Under the pieces are notes generated by a model. That model searched no databases. It had not been told where the DNA came from and worked only from the letters and a program-made list of their open reading frames with translations. The position numbers and the translations under genes are program-made. A stretch of 64,000 nt of DNA from Gossypium raimondii (taxonomy: Eukaryota; Streptophyta; Magnoliopsida; Malvales; Malvaceae), in assembly GCF_025698545.1 (NCBI RefSeq), contig NC_068569.1:2232001-2296000 (forward strand). Direction: 5' to 3'. Shown in pieces: positions 14,100 to 26,247 of the stretch (the stretch's first letter is position 1; each line of letters opens with the position of its first letter).

Positions 14100-15138
14100 T
14101 CAACTATCCTCCATTTCTGTCTTAAGCCATAAAGCTCTAATCTTGGGATTAATTGATAAAAACATAATTCTCTTGTCCTTATTGAGCAATAATTTAAGTG
14201 TTAAAAAGTATAGCGGACTAGCTTCTGGAACTTCTTCCGACATGCTGTCAAGCACTTTGATTGCTTATGGAATATCATATGGATCCATAATAGGAGTCAA
14301 ACTAGATGTGGCTTGACTCATATTGTCAGCCGCATTGCATAATTTTTCTATTTGACTGGACAATCTTGCAGCCCCTCCAAATTGCTTTGAGGATTTCTTT
14401 CTTCCAGTTTTAAAATGTAAACTTGATATCTTAGTGTTTGTTCTTTTTTGACCGTTTCCATCAATTTGAACATCATTTGAAATGTGAACATCATTTAAAA
14501 TGTGAACATCATTTCTCATATTTTCTTCTTCATTCTCTTCAGGTATTTTGTTGTTAACATCCTTAAAAAAAATCACTACAGAATGTACCAGAAGAAGGTG
14601 CCCATGCTTTATCACCTGTTGCAAACTATCCCCATGAACATTTGGTCCAACTTCCCTTCGAATTCAGGATCAATGCCCGATGTTCAAAATTTTTGAGCTT
14701 CAGGCACAACCTACATATAAAATGATAGTTTAATAACCGTAATTATCAATAACCTCATAAATAAGAAAAAACCAAAAATAGTCAGAATTATTAACGTACC
14801 TGTAGCCTACTCTCCCACTAATCATCCAATGCATCAACGGTTCTTTTTATAGGATTCCACCCTAGACCAGTATCTTCGCCTTTAAGTTTCTTCCAAGCTT
14901 TCCATTCTTTTTTTAGGGCATCCCACTTATTTTTAAGTTGTCTTTGTGAAAAAGCCTTGCCCGTTTCTTTCTCTAAGTTGGTCATTATTTTCAACCATCC
15001 ATCTTTTGTGAAATGAGGACCAGGCCTATTGCATTTCAATATCTCTTCAATACAAATATCACAAAATATTTCTGTCAATATCTTATCCCACATTGCTTTC
15101 ACTTTTTCACCACTAACTTCAACCGCCGAAGTACTCAT
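14100..15138 (-). pseudogene. Harbinger ORF1: Myb/SANT-like DNA-binding protein, disrupted
   Basis: Starts MSTSAVEVSGEKVKAMWD and carries a trihelix-like Myb/SANT domain (Myb_DNA-bind_3 type) over the first 100 residues or so, with KDGWLKIM and LKNKWDALKKEWKAWKKL motifs. It resembles plant proteins annotated as L10-interacting MYB domain-containing. The second half (14100-14620) is hydrophilic and continues to a natural end at 14100. Lesions: a stop where the Trp of the DDxWESRL motif should be (near 14820), a stop after the PYDIP motif (near 14265), and frame changes or introns between 14620 and 14810 that I could not resolve. In this superfamily the protein binds the element ends and helps bring the transposase to them. 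Confidence 0.78.
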
Positions 15139-15920
15139 CTATTGTGTATACAAACAGATTTGTTTCAGCCAGTAAAGCAATCAAGAAAATCAAATGCCAC
15201 ATAAGTATATTTGCTTACATGTGTATCAATGTTAACTGCATCCAACTATTCAGAATCCAAGGCAGAAGCAATGAAAGAAAGGTAATAAGCTCACAAACCT
15301 AGGATTTACTTTGCCAAGTCCAAGAACCAAGGGTAGGTAATTTTTGAAGTCAAGTAGTTTATTGTAGGTGAAAAGAACCTGCAACAGAACACAAAAAATA
15401 CCATACTACTATATTAAATTGATTAAAATATCATTCACAAATGAAACCTTATAACCAAAGATGAATCTGCAGGAGCAAAAGTCATCACTTGAATCACAAA
15501 AAGGTCAAGGGAAATAAATTAAACCAAATCAATCATTTACAAAAGATATTGTACTAACTACTGATTTTATCAATAAATTCACTCAAAAATCCATTCTCAT
15601 CCATAGAATAAAGAAGTTATAATTGAAAAAACCTAAAGTGTACTTGGAGACAAATGAAACTACTGATATTTATGGAAAATTGAAAACGTCAAATAAATAA
15701 ATCAAATAAATTCACTCATATATACTAATTTATATAGTACATTTATGTCATGAAATCAATTGGTAGAAAGGAAACAAAGCAGGGCAGTGCATGAAAACAA
15801 CTTAAGGACAAAGCTATAGGTGAGCTGAAGCCTAAGCCACGAGCTAAAAAGATGGACAAGTAGGAGCTGGGTATAGAGCTTGAGCCGGGAGCTGACAAAT
15901 TGAAATATCAACTGAGAAAA

Positions 15921-16512
15921 TGTTATGGCTGAGCTGTTAATTGCTTATCAGTTTCTAGATACTGTAGAAGACACCTGTCTATTTGCAAATATATATGTAC
16001 CAGATAATTCACATTTTCTAATGAATGAAAATTATCAAAATTTATCTTTCATCTCTAAACTCTCCTCTTTTTCTGGTCTCTATCTTCTTCCCTCTTCTCT
16101 CAATTACCCCTTCTTCTTCAAGCGTTCTTTACTAGTCACTTATTCTGTGACAAATGGCAATCAGAGCCACATTGGTTCCACTCAAACAAGTGCACACAAG
16201 AAAAAATTGAGAAATGACTAGAGATATTAGCCTAGATTCTGCCCAGAAATTGTTCGACAAAATGCTAGAACTAAAATGTTGTCCTACTATATTAAATTGT
16301 AGAATCAGTAGAAGACACATGTTTATTTGCATATGTGTGTGTGTGTGTACATATATGTACCAGATGATTCACATTTCCTCATGAATGAAAATTATCAAAA
16401 TTTATCTTTTCTCTCTAAATTCTCCTTTGTTTCTGGTCTCCATCTTATTCTCTCTTTTCGTAATTACCCATTCTTCTTCAAGTGTTCTTTACTAGTCACT
16501 TATTCTGTGACA
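15921..16512 (+). mobile_element. TRIM-like miniature LTR element inside the Harbinger element
   Basis: Two direct repeats of about 230 bases (about 15921-16152 and 16277-16512) begin TGTT and end TGTGACA. They enclose about 124 bases that open with a sequence resembling the initiator tRNA-Met primer-binding site and end with a short purine-rich run. No coding capacity is present. This is the layout of terminal-repeat retrotransposons in miniature. The repeats differ at many positions and one contains a GT microsatellite, so the insertion is old. The outer ends are approximate and I found no clear target-site duplication. Confidence 0.6.
16331..16350. repeat. (GT)n microsatellite in one TRIM repeat
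   Basis: A run of about 7 GT units interrupts the right repeat of the TRIM-like element. The left repeat has no such run at the matching place, so it arose after insertion. Confidence 0.8.
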
Positions 16513-17163
16513 ATTTCATTCAATCATTTTGAGATCATTATGATTTTAGTTTTAATAGCTTACACGTTACAGAAAACAAAAGCATAAAAAATGAGGCCAC
16601 AAACGAGAGGTCAATTTGTTCGAAAAGTCGAAAAGTAAAGAGCTTCCTTCAGAAACTTACATGGACTCATCATCAAGGTGCGCAACAACCAGCAAGACAT
16701 TTTTTTTGTGCAAAGGTGTACCTGGTTTTGAATATTAATTGAAACAAAATCAATGGGTAAAAGAAATCTGAAAAAAAAATGGAGTTACTTTCATTTAAAA
16801 ATGTGGGTTTTGAATGGGAGAAGAAAATTTTCCAAAGAGAAGCTACCCAGACGATGGAAATTGAAATAATGATAAAAATTAATTCTCATAAGAAAGACAA
16901 ACAAAAATATACAGAAGAAGAGAATAAAAAGATAAACTCACCGGTGGAGAAGAGGAACAAATAACCAGAGGTAAAAAAGTAAAATACAAGCCAAAAGTAC
17001 TTTTGGGTTGAAAAAAGTTCAAAATTTATGTTCTTTCATCTATGAAAAAGTACTTAAAATAAATTAAAAAATTTTCACCACTGACGTCTGTTCTTTATTG
17101 CTTTTTAGGAAAAAACACTTTTACATGGAAAAGCTCATCTGAAAAGTAATAAAGAATACAACC

Positions 17164-20100
17164 TTAAACGAGGCCACATGAGTAATATCAATTTGAATTC
17201 AGACGTCACCGTTTAGCTTTATCACAACATACATAACAACCAAATAACAGAAAACAAAAATATAGTTTCCCCGGGCACTATAATAACGTGTATTTTTAAC
17301 TTTCCTCCAACAAACTATTGTAGTTGAATTTCAAGCATTTAGAGGGGAAACAAACATGACAGGGTTTTAATATCTCTTTGTTTTAGTATCTCTTTCATTT
17401 TTGGAAGAATGTTTTTTTGGAAATGTATTACATTACAATCGATTAGTTACAAACTAATGTGGTACATTCATATTGCCGTTTCAGACAAATTTTAAAGTCA
17501 AATTATGTAATCATATAAGTAATCACAATCATCTATGGATCTTTTATTGTCACCCAACCATAATGCCACCCATACTTTGATATCGATATACCATATTTGA
17601 TTTATCCAAACTTCGACGTGTAGCACCAAGCTAAATAGCCTTTGAAATGTTGATATTAATGTGCTATATCAACTTACATTGTTTATTAAATCTCCTCAAA
17701 ATAGATGAAAAAATTAAGGTTTACTAACTTTATTGACTTGACATGTCTTGTCATGTGAATACTACGTCAACAATTAGTTAATTTTATTATAAAATTATGA
17801 AATTATATTTTTAAATTTTTAATTATTGAAAATTAATTAATTATTAAAGCATGTGATTATTATCTTTTCCATTCATTTTGAGGTGATTTGACAAATAATG
17901 TAAGTTCAAAAGTTAAAAGACAAAAATAAATAAAGAACTAAAATGACTTTCTCGTATAAAGTTAGAGAGTTAAATAAGTGATTATACCTTGATTATTTTA
18001 ATGATTAACTTCAATGATTTTTAAAAATAATTGCTACTAATTTTTGTAATTATTATTTATTTTAACGTGTGAAATTTGTGTCCTAAAGATAGTAAAATTC
18101 AAACCAAATTTATGATATTTAGTAGAAGAAGATTAAATTGACTTGAAAAGAAAAGGAAGACTTTTAAATCAACATTACTTGCAGTTTAAAAATACTTTTG
18201 TGTTCATAAAATAATATTTTTGTGTTATGATTTCTTTTAAATATTATGAGTTTAATTAAGATTAAATTTATTTTTGTTAGATACTATTGTTCAACTAGGA
18301 GAAGGAAACTCCTTTTCCATTATTATATAAAGGGCAATAGGCCTGTTCTTTTGTATTTTTAATTGTAATTGTTTGATTTTCTGGGGAAAGACGTGCTCTC
18401 CATTTAATCTCTTCTATTCATTTTTCTTTTTCTTCCATTAAAGGTAAATTAAAGTTTGTTATGGTATTATGAGTTTTGAGTTTGTGATTCAATCATTTTA
18501 TTCATTCTCCATTTTATAAAATAGTTTAGAATGGCTATTTATTCAATGTTTAGAGCAATAAATAATTAATTAGAATACGATGATCTTTTTATTGTGTCGA
18601 TTCAAGAAGAGTTATTTATCGATATAGTAATAAAATTTTAACTAGAATAAATTGATCTTTAATTATTTTTTATTCCAACCGCTAAAATAAATTAATATAG
18701 TTTAAGTTGAATGTTAATCGGATTTATATTACAAGGAGGGATGAATAATCTAATCTAAACAGGGTTAGGTTTTTTAAGATTTTAAGAAGTGTCAATGTGC
18801 TAGACTTTAGAAACGCCTTTGTAGGATTGCTCTATTGACAAAATTACGGACTTGCCAGATATAGAAGAATATCTATTATCTCTTACAACCCTGAAGTTAT
18901 ATTTATTATCAAATAGGTTTATTCTATTTGAATTCGTAATTTTGCTATTTATACTCTTTTATTTTTCATTTGTTTTGTTATTTTTGCTATTATTTAGTTT
19001 CTTTTTATTTTTCTTGTAGCATCTCAAAAGTTTTGGGCGTGCTTTGCTCACCACAATACTAGTTGCTAGATTCGACTCTACCATCCAATATACAATTTTT
19101 AAGAGGTATGTATATTTAATTTGCTAAACTTAAATTGCACACAATATTATTAAATAATTAGTAAATTTATGTTTTGATAATTTAATTTTAAAAAATTACT
19201 TAAAACTCGTTAATAAATTAAATAATTAAAATATAATCTTACTAATAATTTAGTATTTCATGATTTGATGATGAAATCAAAATTAGCGATTCTAAAATAT
19301 TTCAAGCCCAAACCCAAGCAACAAAAAGAGTATATCCTTCATAGAGTAAGGTATATCCCCTTCCATGTCCTAACAAAATAGAAAACATTTCGGGATTATT
19401 GTAGAAAAATTATCTAATTAATCAAGTTTAGTAGTCCCCACACTACAACTAATTTGATCATCTCCCATGAAACCCGTGTTTGATGACTGGACCCAGTTAT
19501 TTTTGTGTTTTTTATTTTATTAATTTGACAAGTCAGTCACGTTACCCCTATGAGACCGACGCTTTTTTATTTTTGTCTGAAATTGGGCAAAGGCATGCCA
19601 CCATGCGACATTGGAAAACGACTGTCCACCACGTATCTCCTCTTTCTAGAATATTTAATAATCTCATTCGCATGGCTTTCCTTTTTTAATTATGTCAAAT
19701 TTGGTTAACAATAAAACTAATTTCTCGAATCTTTTATTTAATCTTCAAAACGTAGTTTTAAGTTTATTTTAATGTTAGATTAAGATTTGATTAAAATATT
19801 GGTCCAAAAGAGTTAAGAACGGATTGATTTGAAATTTACATCTAGAAAAATTCAGTTGACTTATAATTACTTAACATTAATGTAAATTAAATATTATTTA
19901 GTCAATAATCGTCTATTTGCATATTGGCATGTACTTAATAATAATAATCCAGCGTCAATTAATTGTTCTATTCTTTTTATTCAATTGTTTTGTTTTCAAC
20001 ATATTTGAGTTGAAAGAAGGAAACCACAAATTGGAATTTTGACTTAGAAAAGAGAATATTCATTAGCAGCCTAAACATGCATTGACGAAAAGTAAAAATA

Positions 20101-20448
20101 AAAGTAGTTAATTAATTAAGAAAAAACACGTATATGGAAACGATAAAAATCTATTAAAATAAGCTTTGGCTGTACATCCTCTCCAAGCCATATTCTTGCT
20201 GCCAAAGAATATCACCAATCACCGTATATTAATTTCCATACCCGAAGTTTTTTTGTTTTTTTTTGAGGTGCATGTACAAGAGAGACAAACAGGTGGTCGG
20301 TGATAGCCGGTTTTATGTTAGAGAAATTGTACTAATAGCGCCATAATCCTAGAATCGGACCAACTCCCGAAAACCGTAAAACCCTGACCCGACCCAAACA
20401 ACAATCACCAGTGTAACCCGGTATTTCTAGATCATCCTTCCCTCTTGC
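17164..20448. other. Intergenic region upstream of PFK
   Basis: Very AT-rich, with no gene recognised. Contains the probable solo LTR at 18285-19094. The remainder shows only short, domain-free open frames. The right end is presumed to hold the distal PFK promoter. Confidence 0.55.
18285..19094 (+). mobile_element. Probable solo LTR, about 810 bp
   Basis: The segment starts TGTTAG and ends ATACA, giving the usual TG...CA ends. It is flanked by the same five bases, ATTTT, at 18280-18284 and 19095-19099. A TATATAAA box at 18324-18331 would direct transcription on the plus strand. No internal retroelement genes are present on either side, which fits a lone LTR left after recombination. The family was not determined. 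The flanks are AT-rich, so the five-base match has some chance of being coincidental. Confidence 0.58.
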
Positions 20449-20458
20449 TATATAAAGG
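20449..20458 (+). promoter_or_regulatory. TATA box of the PFK gene
   Basis: TATATAAAGG lies 120 bases upstream of the first in-frame ATG of the PFK gene. A start of transcription near 20480-20490 would be expected, which leaves the uORF ATG at 20528 inside the leader. Confidence 0.65.
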
Positions 20459-20527
20459 CAAAATTTAAGAAAAGAAAGGTCATCCAGAATTTTATTTTTG
20501 GTCAACAGGATTTCACTATCTATAAAA

Positions 20528-20611
20528 ATGTCTTTTTTAATTTTTTTCTTCGAATATACAGTCGTTGAATGGATTCCGTTATCGCCCCGTTGTGTTTATT
20601 TATTCCTTTGA
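20528..20611 (+). CDS. Upstream ORF (27 codons) overlapping the long PFK start
   Basis: The ATG at 20528 has A at -3. The frame runs for 27 residues to TGA at 20609-20611, in a different frame from PFK, and overlaps the long-form PFK ATG at 20569. A ribosome that translates it skips the 20569 ATG and could restart only further down, for example at 20812. Whether it lies in the mRNA depends on the real transcription start. Confidence 0.45.
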   Translation: MSFLIFFFEYTVVEWIPLSPRCVYLFL

Positions 20612-23600
20612 ATTGTAATAACAATAAGAAAAAGAGCTATTATTGTTATTATAATAGTAATCATATTTTAAATATTAGTTTTAAGAATAAAATACGCTGT
20701 TCAGTGCCATCGAGTGCTGGAATCTTCAATTTAAAAAAGTTCACTGCAGTTAGCTTCCGTTACGATCACCGTCACCGTCGCGGGAGTTCCAGTTGTTTGA
20801 GACGTGCAGTTATGGATTCGTCAAACTCGGCTTCTTCACCTGACATGCAAAAGCCTAAGATCGTGACCGGTCCTGGCGGTTATGTTCTTGAAGATGTTCC
20901 TCACTTGTCGGATTACATCCCTGATCTTCCTGTAAGCTTTTCTTTTCATCGTTTCTTCCTCTTCCTATGTGTAATAATTATACATATCATTGTTTTCCTT
21001 TTGATTCTGCTCTCGTTTCTCCGTTACCGGTAAAAAGGATTGAGAAAAAAGAAGACAAACTGTCCTTTCACCTTTTTGAACAGTCTGATTCTCCCTTTTT
21101 TTTAGGTCGGCAACCAATTACAAAATTAGATTTAATTGTTTTTCTTCCCTTCTTTTAAGCGTTAATCAACTTCAAATATTTTTTACTCCGGTTTTATATT
21201 ACCTTGTTCCTCTGACAGACATATCCTAATCCGTTGCAAGACAATCCGGCATACTCTGTTGTCAAGTAAGTCCACTTTCACTGCCCATTTTACAAATTTT
21301 ATTTGTCAATTGTTGCAATTTTAACGGATTAGTATTAATTGGATCTATTTCCCTTTTTCACTAGGCAATATTTCGTCCATGTAGATGACACCGTTCCTCA
21401 AAAGGTCGGCCCTCTCCTTTCATATATATGCAAAGTTCATCTAAGATTTTGTTATATTTTATTTTAAGTTCTATTTTCTGTTTACAGATTGTTGTTCACA
21501 AGGATAGTCCGAGGGGAGTACATTTCCGACGAGCCGGACCACGTCAAAGGGTATGTGTTTTAATTTTTTTTTTTGTTCCTTTAAGAATGAGATACGGGAT
21601 GATGATGCGCTGGATTGTGTATTTACGATAGTTGTTGGATGTTTGATAGGTGTATTTTGACTCTGATGAAGTTCATGCCTGTATCGTGACATGCGGTGGA
21701 CTTTGCCCTGGACTTAACACAGTGATTAGGGAGATAGTATGCGGCTTGTACCACATGTACGGTGTGAAGAAAGTTTTAGGGATAGATGTAAGTGATATTT
21801 TTATATTTTTTTCTGTAAAATATAAATCTATAATTAAAAGTATTTTAATTGTTATTACATGGAACGTATTTATTAATTGAAACAACCTACTATTTTCATG
21901 ATGGCGTACTATCAATTAATTGGTTAAATGCATTTGTAGGGCGGATATAAAGGATTTTATGCTAAAAATACCGTGCATTTAGATCCTAAGGTGGTCAACG
22001 ATATTCATAAACGTGGTGGAACAATTCTTGGGACATCACGAGGTGGTCATGATACCTCAAAGATTGTCGATAGCATTCAAGATCGAGGTATAAATCAGGT
22101 GTACATTATCGGAGGAGATGGAACTCAGAGAGGGGCAGCTGTAATATTTGAGGTGATTTCTTTTAATAGAATATTTAGTTTCATTTCTATTCAAAATTAA
22201 TGCATATTAAAAAAAAATTGTAATTCGTTTTACAGGAAGTTAGGAGGCGTGGCCTCAAAGTTTCAGTTGCTGGGATTCCTAAAACGATCGATAACGACAT
22301 CCCGGTAATCCTACTGGATTGTATAGAATATTGTTGTACTGCAATCTTGTTAGTACACAGCTCTAAGTCTTTGTTTCTTATTCGCGCATGACAGGTTATT
22401 GATAAGTCCTTTGGCTTTGACACTGCTGTTGAGGAGGCTCAACGTGCCATTAATGCTGCTCACGTTGAAGCTGACAGTATTGAAAATGGAATTGGTCTTG
22501 TGAAGTTGATGGGTCGCTACAGTGGTAAGTTTCTCTTTTGGTCTTTCTTTGAAGTGCTAGCCCTGCATTTCGAGAAGTGAGAGAGTCACAACCTTATCAA
22601 TTGAACCTCAACATATGGGCAGGTTTTATTGCAATGTATGCTACTCTTGCAAGCCGAGATGTGGATTGCTGCTTGATACCAGAATCACCCTTTTATCTGG
22701 AAGGACCAGGAGGACTTTTTGAATACATCGAAAAACGGCTTAAAGAAAACGGGCATATGGTTATCGTGATAGCAGAGGGTGCTGGACAGGAGCTGCTTTC
22801 TGAGAGCATACAATCAATGACGCTGAAAGATGCCTCAGGAAACAAGCTTCTCCAGGATGTGGGGCTATGGATATCGCAGAGGATCAAGGTATGCCATATG
22901 GATTCAACTTGGAACATTTCAATGACATGTGCGATGATGTACAATATTTCATTTTTACCTGTCATTTTCAGGACTACTTTTCAAAACAAAGGAAGATGCC
23001 CATAAACCTCAAGTATATAGGTCAGTAGAATAACTATTAGCCAAAGGTGGTTATGAGCTTCTAGTTAATGACAGAAGTTTTTGAGAATAGTACTTTGTCT
23101 TCCGGCAGATCCTACATACATGATTCGGGCTATTCCAAGCAATGCATCTGATAATGTTTACTGCACACTTCTTGCTCAAAGTGTTGTTCATGGAGCAATG
23201 GCAGGGTACACCGGCTTCACAAGCGGCCTTGTCAATGGCAGGCAGACATACATACCATTCTATGTGAGTTAATCCTGAAATATTTTGCTGTGAGTGCGTG
23301 AAGTTGAAATTTGAAAATATCAAATTATTTACTATGATGAGTAATAACTTTCCTATGTATCTTGATGGCTAAACTGATGAAAAACACTAACAACAGTAAC
23401 ATTGAGAGCAAATTGTTAAGATGGTTGGACTAAAGTTTTTCCTTTTTTTTTATTAATCAGTGAAGTGCTTAAAATTTTGCGATGATTTCTGTGCAGAGAA
23501 TTATAGAGAAACGAAACGGCGTTGTGATTACGGATAGGATGTGGGCAAGGCTTCTGTCTTCAACGAATCAACCAAGCTTTTTGTGCCTCAAAGACTCCAT

Positions 23601-23688
23601 TGAAGACACAGGCGATGAAGAGCAATCAAATCAATTGTTGGAGAATGGACATTGTGGCGAAGAGGGTTCCCTCATTTCAAAGAGATGA
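20569..23688 (+). CDS. PFK3: ATP-dependent 6-phosphofructokinase, PFK3-like
   Basis: Phosphorylates fructose 6-phosphate to fructose 1,6-bisphosphate in glycolysis. Twelve exons: 20569-20931, 21219-21265, 21365-21404, 21488-21550, 21650-21787, 21940-22152, 22236-22304, 22395-22524, 22623-22888, 22972-23020, 23109-23263, 23497-23688. All junctions are GT-AG except where noted by position only; the frame is continuous for 574 residues. Motifs: GGLCPGLN (ATP site), [10 protein letters not shown] (Gly as in ATP-using enzymes), [11 protein letters not shown] (catalytic), MGRYSGFIA and PESPF (sugar phosphate). The body matches the cytosolic Arabidopsis PFK3 group. The first 81 residues are extra, poor in acidic residues and rich in Ser, Asn, Lys and Arg, like a transit peptide. 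A second in-frame ATG at 20812 (MDSSNSASS) has better context (G at -3 and +4) and gives 493 residues, the usual length. Either or both starts may be used. Confidence 0.95.
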
Positions 23689-24620
23689 TCAACTGAGGTC
23701 GGTATTTTTTTTTCTTTTTTTACCAATGTTAATACTTAATCATGTATATGCCAGCTTTGTCTAGTGTTCGTGGACGAGTCCATAATTATTATGTTGTATA
23801 ATCAATAATGTTTGCCAGTCTGGTTTCCATCAAATTGGCAAAGTCAAGGGCAAAAGTAAAACCTACATCTAAGTTATAATTTCTGGTATTCTGATTCATA
23901 TAATGGGGTATGAAAACAGGTGATAATGTGGCGGTGAATGCTTTCTGCAGGCAGGCGAGGCTTTAGGTTAACACAGTATTGTAGTATTAGGATTGGTCCA
24001 AGGGACCTTTTGCTTGGACTTTGTTATTTAGGAGGAAAGAAATGGACTTTTATATGTATCAGATTTATTAATTATTAAATAATAGTATTGTGAACGATAT
24101 GATATGTAAAGTTTTTTTATTTTTTTAACTATCAATTCAGCTCCACTCTCTTTATTATCTACACTTTCTCCCTTCTTTTCGAACGTTAAATTTTGCAATT
24201 TGCAATTTCTTAAATATTGTTTTCATAAAAATGATTAAACTCAAATTTAATCAGCCAAGCAAATGGAATAAAATATTTTTATAGTATATAGTCTCTAGAG
24301 AGAAAGGGTCGTTTAGAAAATACAAGCACCCAAATATATTTATAGGATCAGACGTTTGATGATATAAAACAAAGTAAACAAATTTTTTAAGATTTTATAC
24401 ATCAACTGACTATTAATTTAAATGACACGAATTACTTAATTATTAATTGATCAGTATGATTACTATTGTCGGTTTGAATGCATTTAAATGTTATGATATT
24501 CTCCTTTGAAGGTTTATTAGTGATTTAAAAATTATATTGGATTCCAGATTAAGTTTGGCTAATTATTCATCAAGTACCCTAAAATAAATAAGAAAAAACC
24601 TTCTGCTACATGGAGCAATC
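23689..24620. other. PFK 3' region and intergenic DNA
   Basis: Follows the PFK stop and should include its 3' untranslated region. The rest is AT-rich with no gene or repeat recognised. Confidence 0.55.
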
Positions 24621-24627
24621 TATAAAG
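24621..24627 (+). promoter_or_regulatory. Candidate TATA box of AP-4 sigma
   Basis: TATAAAG lies 153 bases upstream of the AP-4 sigma ATG and is the only clear match in the proximal region. Confidence 0.45.
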
Positions 24628-24773
24628 AATTGAAATTTGTTGCCTAAAAACAAAAAAGGGAGAATTACTTGGTCTTCATCTAACATTTTCCCATTAAGCC
24701 CAACAACAAAACTGCTGGGGTTTTTCCGGTTAGAGGGAAGAGATACAGATCCAGGTTGAAAGAACGAAAGAAG

Positions 24774-26247
24774 ATGGGGATCAGATTCATATTGATGGTG
24801 AACAAGCAAGGGCAGACTCGTCTCGCCCAGTACTACGAGTGGCTTACCCTCGAAGAACGGCGTGCTCTCGAAGGCGAGATCGTCCGCAAGTGCTTAGCCC
24901 GCAACGAACAACAGGTTCTTCTTTCATCCCCTCACCCCCTTCATCCTCTCTTTCCTTCATTCCATAAATTGCAACTCCACAATGTATAGGAAAGATATCG
25001 CTTTTAATCTGATAACTTTTTAATTGATCTATCTCATTAAATTCTCCGTAATTTACTTTCTATTTTCTTCTTCCTCCTGTCTTTCATATCATCTAAGTTG
25101 AAACAGAAGAAATATTATCTGCTCGCCATTTGAATTTCGTAATCTACGATTCCATAAATTCAAGTCCAGAATGCTAGCTGCTTGAGAATTGCGCCCTATT
25201 CCAATTCACTTTCAGTCATCATTTTGTTTTCTGAAACGAATTTAAAACATTTAAAGAACTCCGCGCTTTTCATATACCTAATTTATTTATTTGTTTTTGG
25301 TTAAATTGTGACAGTGTTCATTTGTTGAGCACCGGAACTACAAAATTGTATATAGGCGATACGCTTCGCTGTTTTTCTTAGTTGGAGTTGACAACGACGA
25401 AGTAAGTTCCATTCTACCTTTATAAATCTTAATGTTAATTTGGATTAGTTTTCTAGAACGCAATTGTTTTGTTGAGGGGAGGTCTCGGACCCTCAAACAG
25501 TAGAGATGTTGTGCCTAGGGTGTATATGCACAGTTATATCCCTGGATTTTGTTTCCCACCTCCGAGGATAGTCCATTGGGTTCACAGAGTTTAAGGAGTG
25601 CCTCACCTGTCACCACCAAAGAAATGTGAGCATTTGACCTTGCTGTGGTTCGAACTGTGGCTTTATATGACATTAGTGGGCAAGAAAACTATCACACTTG
25701 GCTTATAATTACACTACCCCGCTTGGATTTTGTGGATTATAGTTCATGCACGATGTTTGAGTATGCATGAAACGTAGATGTTTGAGCAATGAAGAATTTT
25801 GATAACATGGTTTCTAACACCAGCATTTACTTAAATTCAAGCTTAGATTTCCAGTCTGCATATTGTTCCCAACTTGTATTTACTATCTACATTCTCCCTT
25901 GTCTTTGATGTGGTAGAATGAGCTTGCAATTCTGGAATTTATACATCTCTTGGTAGAAACCATGGACCGCCATTTTGGCAACGTGGTACGCTTCTTCACC
26001 ATGGATTGATTTTCTAACCCTTTCAAAGTTACTGGATTTATGTATTTCTGTCTCTTTTCGCCATGCATAACCTTATTGTTGTTTCTGTCTTGTTTGCGTA
26101 TTTTTTGTTTTGCAGTGTGAGCTCGATATCATGTTGCATTTAGAGAAAGCTCATTTCATGTTGGAGGAAATGGTTATGAATGGTTGCATTGTTGAGACAA
26201 GCAAGGCTAACATTCTGACTCCAGTTCAGCTGTTGGAGAAAACATAG
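24774..26247 (+). CDS. AP4S: AP-4 complex subunit sigma
   Basis: Small subunit of the AP-4 adaptor complex, which sorts cargo such as vacuolar sorting receptors at the trans-Golgi network. Four exons, 24774-24914, 25315-25401, 25917-25985 and 26116-26247, give 142 residues, the family length. The start [20 protein letters not shown], the small-chain signature [11 protein letters not shown] (about residues 58-68), [10 protein letters not shown] and the end [11 protein letters not shown] are nearly identical to the Arabidopsis protein as I recall it. The longhin-like fold spans the whole protein. Intron 2 (25402-25916) contains a less AT-rich stretch that may be an inserted repeat but could not be classified. 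No lesions seen. Confidence 0.95.

Larger units (their letters stand above)
11698..17163 (-). mobile_element. PIF/Harbinger DNA transposon, nearly whole
   Basis: Class II element of about 5.5 kb. The two ends are imperfect terminal inverted repeats of about 32 bases: GGCTAGTTTTTCATTACTTT on the left and, in reverse complement, GGTTGTATTCTTTATTACTT on the right. TTA lies at 11695-11697 and again at 17164-17166, fitting the 3-base TWA target duplication of this superfamily. Inside are the two genes expected of the family, both on the minus strand: a Myb/SANT-domain protein (14100-15138) and a DDE transposase (12297-13765). A tandem-repeat block lies between them and a TRIM-like LTR element is inserted at 15921-16512. 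The transposase carries only a few lesions, so the copy is not ancient, but it does not look able to move by itself. Confidence 0.85.

Noticed and set aside
16779-16964. 61-residue Lys-rich open frame near the Harbinger right end
   Set aside because: Low-complexity AAA/GAA-rich sequence inside the transposon's non-coding end.
25490-25730. SINE-like stretch with a B-box-like GGTTCGAAC in AP-4 sigma intron 2
   Set aside because: No A box at the right distance, no tail and no target duplication seen.
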